Shown: piece after piece, positions 5,903-11,332 of the stretch
Layout: each line of letters starts with the position of its first letter
Numbering within the stretch: the stretch's first letter is position 1
Assembly (NCBI GenBank): GCA_041554435.1
Contig: JBFFLX010000112.1
Span: 1 to 11,332 of the forward strand
From: BM524 sp041554435
GTDB lineage: Bacteria > Bacteroidota > Bacteroidia > Bacteroidales > F082
Length of the DNA stretch: 11,332 nucleotides
Direction of reading: 5' to 3'
The notes under the pieces: model-generated
Told to the model about the DNA's origin: nothing
Seen by the model: the letters and a program-made list of their open reading frames with translations, nothing else
The model's database searches: none
Made by a program: the position numbers and the translations under genes

Positions 5903-8900
5903 CTACTCTTCTTTCAAATTTTGCAAAAGATTGTTTTTAATTCCAAGCCTGGCAGCTATAAAAATCCAAATCAATCCGCTTACAAATACAAGAAGAACAA
6001 GTAGAAATAAGAAGTTTCCGGGGATATGAAAAGCGGGTGATATTATTGATGGCAGAATACCTATGAAAGCGGATATAAAACCTATTGAAATACCTACTGT
6101 AAGCAGCAACATATTTTCTCTGAAAATTAATTTAAATACCTGATTATTTTGAAAACCTAAAGCCTTAAATATTGCTATCTCCTGCTTTCTTTCGAGTATA
6201 TTTCTCATCAATACAATGCCAAGTCCAAAGGTGCCAAGTATAACTCCTAAACCGCCAAGCAGCATAAATATCGACAGATAGGTATTGGTAACGGAATAAA
6301 ATGATGCAAGCCTCATTGATGTTAGCGATACATCTACACCGTAGTCAGATAAATAATTGTTTAGTAAACTTTCAACTTTAACTACTTTATCCTTAGGAGC
6401 ATCCACCAGCATTATATTCGAACCACCTGATCCGGGAAAGTTCCTCTCAAAATTATTATTAGAAATTAATAAATTACCTTGAAAAACAGAACTATTCAAA
6501 CCTCCAATTAGTACAAGGTAAATTTCTTCTCCATGCTCATTATGATATGTCAGTGTATCTCCCACCGACTTCATAAGCCCCCACTGAATTACTGTTTGGT
6601 CGGCAAAAGCCGGAAATACATTCTTGCCCAAATTTTCGTTTAACTGCAACCATGGATTGTCTGATTCTTTAAGTAGTTTGGCAAAAGAAAAAGCCTTCAA
6701 ACTATCGAATAATGATGGATTTACACCCAGAATTTGGGGCTGTTGAACCTGATTTAAATTCAGGCAACTGGCATCGTCACCGGCAAGACTATGGAACTGA
6801 ACAAATCGAACATCATTCAAAATTTCTTCCCCTTCTAATCCGTATTGATTCTTTCCTTCGGCAGTGTTTAAATTTTGTAAAACAGGGACAGTATTCTCCA
6901 CCCAAAGTTTAAAACCTCCAGTACCCGAATTTCTCTCATTTTCAGTTCCTGAAAATGTTGTACGGTTAGCCCCGGTAATTATTATTGTGAATGTTCCCAA
7001 GGCGAGTAATGTAACCACAGCAAGACTTCTGCTTATGTTTCTTCCGGCATTCATCAATATCAATCGGTTTAAGTTTAGCGTTTTTGAGGAATCTCCGTTT
7101 TGCCTTATTTTAGGTCTTAGAAATACTAAAAACAATGATGTAGCCCCCACTAAAAACAAGAAACCTGCAGTCAGCATTAGTTGCGAATTCCCTTCAATTG
7201 AATTAATAATGGAATAAAAAATAATAAGCAGCGAGCCCAATATCCCGCTAAAAGCGAAAATCTTGTTTATTGTTAACTTGGGTATTTTATAATTGTTTTC
7301 CTGTTTTCCAATAATGGAAATAACAGTTTTTTTAAGCTTTCGAACAGTAACGAAATATATGGTTATCAGCGATATAACAATTCCGACAAAAATACCTGCA
7401 AACATGGTTTGTGGTTTCACAAAAATTTCGATAGAATCTGCATGAACAGCATCATTCCATATTGAATTTAGTCCCCAGATCATGAAATTATTGTATAATA
7501 TTCCCACCAGGCCACCAAATATTGCTCCCAGAATTATTGTAATTACAGATTCGGAAAAACGAAGTTTAATTATTTGCTTTCTGCTGAAACCCATACCATA
7601 AAGTATTCCAACTTCACTCATTCTACTTTCGGCATTTAAACTGTATATCAACACCAATAAAAGTATTGCTGCTGCGATAACAAAGAAACTTAAGCTGAGA
7701 AAAAGTTCACCAAAATCAACGCCATTTGAGGCTGCCTGCTGTCCTTGAGCGCGTAGATTAACAAAACCAATACTCAAGTCTGCAGGAGAAATTTTGGACA
7801 TAACTTTTTGTTCCAGTTCTGACTCACTTAAATTGCGGGCATCAAAGCGAACGGAAGTATAACTGCCAAATTTATTTTTCCATAATTCCGCCCCTTCTTC
7901 AAGAGAAATGAAAGCCTTGGGAGTTCCTTTAAAATCATTCCAGTAGTCTTCATCTTTATCCCTTATTTTCTTCAAATCGATAGGAATTCCCGTATCCCAG
8001 TCACTACAATTTCCGGCATCCGACAAACCAGGAAAATCGGGCATAAGATTCTCATCAAAAATACTGTTGGATATGGGAATTATACTTTTTACAACGAAGT
8101 TTGCTGTTCTTTCTTCAAGTGTTCGTAATGCTCCTATTACAAAGTATTTAATTTGCAAAGAATCGCCAATTTTTGCATTCAAATCATCGGCAAGCCAGGA
8201 GTTGATTACTATCTCTGAATCCGACAAATCTTCACTCAAATAATTTTCAGGAACTGCAGAAATAAAAGAATAAGGGGTTTCCCGATTATTGATTTCGAGC
8301 GAGTTTACAAAATAACTAAGGACTTTTTGGTTGGGAATTTTCATTTTATCAACTCCATCTACAACGGGAGAGTCGATGAATATTCTGTTGGATAACAATT
8401 CAAATTTACCCTCATTATTTATTGGAATGATTTTAAGTCCGGCATCTTTTAATGTCCAGTTATTTTTTAAACTATTATCTAATTCACTTAAGTGGATATC
8501 GGGTATTGCTGCTGCAACAATTAGATTATTTAAATCATCTAATTCCAGAACTTTTCCAACAACACTATTATTAACAAAAATATTGTAAGGTGCTATCTGA
8601 TTGTTTCTAAGGCTAAAGCGCCCAAGTTCGTCATCATTGGCTATATGTTTTATTATAAGCCGAAGGGCAACACTTTGATTTTCATCAGTTGTAAAGGGAG
8701 CATTAATAGGTATTACAGAAGCGTTCTGTATTCTGATTAATAATTCATCTCCAATATTTATATTAAGTTTATCTGATATGTTTTGAGAGATAATTACTTC
8801 CTTGTTTGTAAGAGCAGGCATTTCAATTTTTGAAAGAGCCCAAAAATCATCATCAACTCCTAAAATCTGAGCCTTGTTTATCCTTTTTTGATTATCAGTA

Positions 8901-9187
8901 TTTATTGCTATTCCCTGCAACATTAGTAGGGAGGCTGTAGGAAGGTTTAATTCTTTTGAGATTTTTGTAGATAATTCTGAACTAACAAAACGATCGCCAC
9001 TAATCATGGCGTACTCAATTTTTCCCAGTCGTTTATCAACCAGTTTCTTCAAACTATATTTTACGGAATCACCTACTATCAAGGCTCCAGTAAGAACAGC
9101 CGTACTTATCATGGTCGCCAAAAAAACAGCGATATGTTGTCTGATAAAGTATTTAAAACTCTTTATGATAAACCTGAATCGATTCAT
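5903..9187 (-). CDS. ABC transporter permease, two FtsX domains (MacB/LolC-related, type VII)
   Basis: This 1094-residue inner-membrane protein is the permease partner of the adjacent ATPase. About ten membrane segments are visible near residues 19-38, 496-516, 547-568, 594-614, 643-662, 669-690, 720-739, 970-994, 1025-1048 and 1059-1080. Segments 1-4 with the soluble insert 40-490 form one FtsX unit. Segments 7-10 with the insert 741-965 form a second, and segments 5-6 link them. The cytoplasmic coupling motif is duplicated: ESRMSEVGILYGMGFSRKQI (520-539) and ERKQEIAIFKALGFQNNQVF (999-1018), where the ATPase should dock. Notable soluble blocks are GNCSDWDTGIPIDL (392-405) with DEDYWNDFKGTPKAF (412-426), and DDASCLNLNQ (804-813) with PQILGV (817-822). 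Proteins of this class couple ATP hydrolysis to periplasmic conformational change, extracting or exporting lipids, lipoproteins or peptides; the cargo here is unknown. It starts 4 bases after the ATPase stop. Confidence 0.9.
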   Translation of the reverse strand: MNRFRFIIKSFKYFIRQHIAVFLATMISTAVLTGALIVGDSVKYSLKKLVDKRLGKIEYAMISGDRFVSSELSTKISKELNLPTASLLMLQGIAINTDNQKRINKAQILGVDDDFWALSKIEMPALTNKEVIISQNISDKLNINIGDELLIRIQNASVIPINAPFTTDENQSVALRLIIKHIANDDELGRFSLRNNQIAPYNIFVNNSVVGKVLELDDLNNLIVAAAIPDIHLSELDNSLKNNWTLKDAGLKIIPINNEGKFELLSNRIFIDSPVVDGVDKMKIPNQKVLSYFVNSLEINNRETPYSFISAVPENYLSEDLSDSEIVINSWLADDLNAKIGDSLQIKYFVIGALRTLEERTANFVVKSIIPISNSIFDENLMPDFPGLSDAGNCSDWDTGIPIDLKKIRDKDEDYWNDFKGTPKAFISLEEGAELWKNKFGSYTSVRFDARNLSESELEQKVMSKISPADLSIGFVNLRAQGQQAASNGVDFGELFLSLSFFVIAAAILLLVLIYSLNAESRMSEVGILYGMGFSRKQIIKLRFSESVITIILGAIFGGLVGILYNNFMIWGLNSIWNDAVHADSIEIFVKPQTMFAGIFVGIVISLITIYFVTVRKLKKTVISIIGKQENNYKIPKLTINKIFAFSGILGSLLIIFYSIINSIEGNSQLMLTAGFLFLVGATSLFLVFLRPKIRQNGDSSKTLNLNRLILMNAGRNISRSLAVVTLLALGTFTIIITGANRTTFSGTENERNSGTGGFKLWVENTVPVLQNLNTAEGKNQYGLEGEEILNDVRFVQFHSLAGDDASCLNLNQVQQPQILGVNPSLFDSLKAFSFAKLLKESDNPWLQLNENLGKNVFPAFADQTVIQWGLMKSVGDTLTYHNEHGEEIYLVLIGGLNSSVFQGNLLISNNNFERNFPGSGGSNIMLVDAPKDKVVKVESLLNNYLSDYGVDVSLTSMRLASFYSVTNTYLSIFMLLGGLGVILGTFGLGIVLMRNILERKQEIAIFKALGFQNNQVFKLIFRENMLLLTVGISIGFISAFIGILPSIISPAFHIPGNFLFLLVLLVFVSGLIWIFIAARLGIKNNLLQNLKEE

Positions 9188-9191
9188 TTAA

Positions 9192-9875
9192 TCAGTCCTT
9201 TTTTAAAACTCCCCTTTTGAGGCTATAAATATTTCCTATACTTTTTGCCAACGATTGTGAATGAGTTACAACAATAAGCGCTACATTTTTCTCCTTATTA
9301 ATTTTTGATAATAATTTGCCTATCATAGCAGTTGAATCTACATCCAGTGAACCTGTAGGCTCATCGGCAAGAATAATTTCCGGCTCATTAATTAATGCCC
9401 TTACAACAGCAGTTCTTTGGGCCTCCCCTCCTGAAAGTTGCCCGGGCATCTGATGTATTTTATCCTTTAAACCAACATATTCCAGCAAATTTATCGCTCT
9501 CTCAGCAGCAAGTTTTTTCTTTGTTTTATCCTTTAAAGGTATAGTTGGAACCAGCACATTTTCAAGTACATTTAACTGAGGTAGCAGATGATGGGATTGA
9601 TAGATAAATCCAATTTTCTGATTTCTCAACACAGCCAATTGATTATCATTAAATTGTGTTATGTCCTTGCCATCGAATTTCATATTACCTGAACTTGCTT
9701 TGTCGAGGGTTCCCATAATGTTTAACAGAGTACTTTTCCCTGACCCTGAGGGCCCGACTATTGAGAAAACATCTCCTTTTTCAACCCGCAAAGAAATTCC
9801 CATTAAAACTTCTCTTTTAATTCCGGTATTACCATTTAGGTAAGTCTTTGTAATATTATCAAGTTCTATTATCAT
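9192..9875 (-). CDS. ABC transporter ATP-binding protein, LolD/MacB-type
   Basis: The 227-residue cytosolic nucleotide-binding domain powers the adjacent FtsX-type permease. With the ATG at 9875 as residue 1, the parts are Walker A GPSGSGKST (41-49), Q-loop Gln93 in IYQSHHLLP, signature LSGGE (147-151), Walker B IILADE with catalytic Glu172, D-loop SLD (176-178) and switch His205. All are intact. The SHHLLPQLNVLENV stretch after the Q-loop is typical of the LolD/MacB/FtsE group. The start is ambiguous. ATG 9875 shares one base with the upstream TGA stop (TGATG). A GTG three bases earlier, at 9878, would add one residue and overlap the stop by four bases (GTGA). Either arrangement implies translational coupling to the glycosyltransferase gene. 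Spacing and family make it a single complex with the permease. It is not assigned as lolD because the operon partner is not LolC/LolE. Confidence 0.92.
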   Translation of the reverse strand: MIIELDNITKTYLNGNTGIKREVLMGISLRVEKGDVFSIVGPSGSGKSTLLNIMGTLDKASSGNMKFDGKDITQFNDNQLAVLRNQKIGFIYQSHHLLPQLNVLENVLVPTIPLKDKTKKKLAAERAINLLEYVGLKDKIHQMPGQLSGGEAQRTAVVRALINEPEIILADEPTGSLDVDSTAMIGKLLSKINKEKNVALIVVTHSQSLAKSIGNIYSLKRGVLKKD

Positions 9876-11161
9876 CACAACACACTTTTGTAAATTTCCA
9901 GTACACCTTTACTTATCTCATGAATTGCAAATTGTTTATTTACTGATTCTTTTCCTTTTTTTCCCATTTCTAAAATTTTCTGTGGATTTGAGAGAACTTC
10001 CATCCATTTTTCCACCATTGCATCCACGGTATTTGGCGAATATACAACGCCCCCACCTGTTTGCTTTATAATTTCAGGGAATGCCCCTAATGCAGGCTGA
10101 ACAAGTGGTATACCACAGGCAAGTGATTCGAGTTGATATGTTCCAAAAGCCTCACCTTTTAAAACAGGTACAGTAAGTAATGTTAATTGATTGAAAAACT
10201 TATAGCGTTCTTCTGGCAGATAATCTTCGATAATTTCTACATCTTTATCAATTCCTGCATTTTTAAGTTTTCGCATTTGTTGGTGCACATACTTTTTATC
10301 GTCGGCAGTATAACCCCCTGAAAGTTTTAGCAATACATTTTTGAAATTCGTATTTTGTTTAAGTTTTATAAATGCATCGATGAGCAAACCAAAGCCATGC
10401 TCTTCATACATCCTGGAAATGTATCCTATTACCTGTGGCTCATTTTTGGGCTCGGCATATTTATAAATTGAAGAATCAATTCCAATTGGTACCACATGCA
10501 TTTTCTCATCAGGAATTTTCATTTTTACTTTCATTTCAGCAGCATAATAATCGCTTACTGCGATAAAAGCATCAACGCCCTTAGCTTTTTCACTCATAAG
10601 GTTCCAGACTTTCTCCCTATAAAAATCGTTCATAGCATCAACCCAAACATCTTCATCCTGCAATGAACAAACAACAGGTATTTTTAATTGTTCTTTAATT
10701 TGCTTTGCCAGTCCCAATAATAATGCATTTGAAAGGTGCACAACATCAGGCTTTTCGTGAACCTTTAAAAAGTCTATTAACTCCTGAAGTTCCACATTTT
10801 GATTTCCATCTTTTCCCTTGAGCATGGAAATTGTCATTTCTTCAAGCCCTTCAGTTCGGGTCGATCCGGCTTTTTTTGAAGCAAATTTTAAAATTGATGG
10901 TGAATTAAAGAAGTGCTCCATCCATAGGGGCATATTTCTTAAAAATTTAAAATTCTGCTTCAGATAAATATTTACCGCTCCGAAAAAGATAGGGCTATCA
11001 CCCTTCTCAACTCCATTTTTTATGGTTAGGGGTAAATAAATTGGTAACATCATTGCCTGATGGCCTAATTCTATTAAGGATTTTGTATAGCCGCTATCGC
11101 GAAGACAATTCCCACAATAAAATGTACCACCAAAACCCGGAACTATATTTACAATTTTCAT
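9875..11161 (-). CDS. Glycosyltransferase, GT4-like (GT-B fold)
   Basis: This 428-residue protein has a GT-B-type arrangement and no membrane segment. The N-terminal domain opens KIVNIVPGFGGTFYCGNCLR (2-21), followed by a Rossmann-like half with KPDVVHLSN (137-145). The C-terminal donor-binding domain has VIGYISRMYEEHGFGLLIDA (244-263), then GEAFGTYQLESLACGIPLV (336-354), which holds the EX7E pair Glu337/Glu345, and GAFPEII (359-365). It should transfer a sugar from an activated donor to an unknown acceptor. The usual Lys after the R...KG donor-phosphate motif is His255 here. Two cysteines, C16 and C19, sit in the glycine-rich N-terminal loop. I choose ATG 11161: an in-frame GTG at 11218 would add 19 residues encoded largely by repeat DNA. 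The gene heads a three-gene operon with the ATPase and permease. No TAnnTTTG box is visible between its start and the window end. Confidence 0.87.
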   Translation of the reverse strand: MKIVNIVPGFGGTFYCGNCLRDSGYTKSLIELGHQAMMLPIYLPLTIKNGVEKGDSPIFFGAVNIYLKQNFKFLRNMPLWMEHFFNSPSILKFASKKAGSTRTEGLEEMTISMLKGKDGNQNVELQELIDFLKVHEKPDVVHLSNALLLGLAKQIKEQLKIPVVCSLQDEDVWVDAMNDFYREKVWNLMSEKAKGVDAFIAVSDYYAAEMKVKMKIPDEKMHVVPIGIDSSIYKYAEPKNEPQVIGYISRMYEEHGFGLLIDAFIKLKQNTNFKNVLLKLSGGYTADDKKYVHQQMRKLKNAGIDKDVEIIEDYLPEERYKFFNQLTLLTVPVLKGEAFGTYQLESLACGIPLVQPALGAFPEIIKQTGGGVVYSPNTVDAMVEKWMEVLSNPQKILEMGKKGKESVNKQFAIHEISKGVLEIYKSVL

Positions 11162-11191
11162 TTTTTCTATTTCTAAATTTATTAATTTTTT

Positions 11192-11279
11192 ACCACCAAG
11201 GAACACTAAGGATAGCACAAAGTAGCACTAAGTTTTTTCCTTTGCGCCCTTCGTGTTGCACTTTGCGTTCCTTTGTGGT
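11192..11279. repeat. Palindromic intergenic repeat made of C(A/G)CNAAG units
   Basis: The left end ACCACCAAGGAAC (11192-11204) pairs with the right end GTTCCTTTGTGGT (11267-11279) at 12 of 13 positions. Read inwards, each arm holds four units ending in C(A/G)CNAAG at nearly equal spacing: 9, 10, 12 and 10 bases on the left, and 9, 10, 12 and 9 on the right (reverse strand). The arms meet at a run of T at 11233-11238. The whole could fold into a long imperfect hairpin. Similar ACCACAAAGG...CACTAAG repeats are, from memory, common between genes in environmental Bacteroidota and often give false short ORFs. No transposase or other gene is inside. Confidence 0.7.
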
Positions 11280-11317
11280 TAACTTAAAACCTTTATTTTT
11301 CAACTTCTATTATTTTT

Positions 11318-11332
11318 ACCACCAAGGCACAC
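11318..11332. repeat. Start of a second copy of the palindromic repeat, cut by the window end
   Basis: ACCACCAAGGCACAC (11318-11332), preceded by TTTTT, repeats the left end of the neighbouring element (ACCACCAAGGAACAC at 11192-11206) with one mismatch. Its remainder is outside the window. Two copies in the same orientation 126 bases apart suggest a tandem cluster. Confidence 0.6.

Noticed and set aside
6712..7217. Two + strand open frames inside the permease gene
   Set aside because: The - strand permease frame is intact with membrane segments and FtsX motifs here; the + frames are antisense shadows.
8331..9843. Three + strand frames opposite the permease start and the ATPase
   Set aside because: They oppose intact Walker motifs and the first membrane segment; composition matches antisense reading.
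5903..9875. Assignment of ATPase and permease as LolCDE or MacB proper
   Set aside because: LolC/LolE are about 400 residues with one FtsX domain, and MacB fuses ATPase and permease with one domain. The double FtsX permease with large inserts is a different branch.
11186..11332. CRISPR array or insertion-sequence end
   Set aside because: There are no regular spacers, the units form a palindrome, and no cas or transposase gene is visible in the window.

Overview
The window looks like a piece of a Bacteroidota chromosome, probably an environmental or anaerobic Bacteroidales/Marinilabiliales-like or flavobacterial lineage. The signs are an AT-rich sequence, Bacteroidota-type -7 promoter boxes (TAnnTTTG) at two places where a promoter is needed, weak Shine-Dalgarno sequences, and family content typical of the phylum (BF3222-like six-bladed propeller, RssA-type patatin lipoprotein, very large two-domain FtsX permease). 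The exact genus cannot be read from the sequence. No tRNA, rRNA, CRISPR array, integrase or intact insertion sequence is visible.

Layout. The left part (1-3194) is on the + strand: the 3' end of a propeller protein cut by the window edge, a small decayed or mis-sequenced lipoprotein gene whose signal peptide carries two in-frame TAA codons (908-1249), about 360 bases of non-coding DNA, a patatin-like lipoprotein (1638-2555) with a good -7 box just upstream, and a dihydrofolate-reductase/RibD-C-like oxidoreductase (2658-3194). From 3237 to the end all genes are on the - strand. An exported pair comes first: a PQQ-like beta-propeller (4433-5671), then a LolA-like protein with an extra C-terminal domain (3237-4421), 11 bases apart and sharing a promoter near 5710. 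To the right is a tight three-gene operon transcribed leftwards: GT4 glycosyltransferase (9875-11161), LolD/MacB-type ABC ATPase (9192-9875) and a 1094-residue FtsX-family permease (5903-9187), with a 1- or 4-base overlap and a 4-base gap. The right edge carries a palindromic repeat built from short C(A/G)CNAAG units, and the start of a second copy.

How the genes may work together. The ATPase and permease almost certainly form one mechanotransmission-type (type VII, MacB/LolCDE-like) ABC complex in the inner membrane. Translational coupling to a cytosolic glycosyltransferase suggests that a glycosylated lipid, lipoprotein or other envelope component is the cargo, but the substrate cannot be deduced. 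The exported pair could be a periplasmic or envelope module; this rests on signal peptides and adjacency only. The most notable observations are the GT/ABC/permease operon, the hidden lipoprotein frame with two stops, and the structured repeat at the right end.
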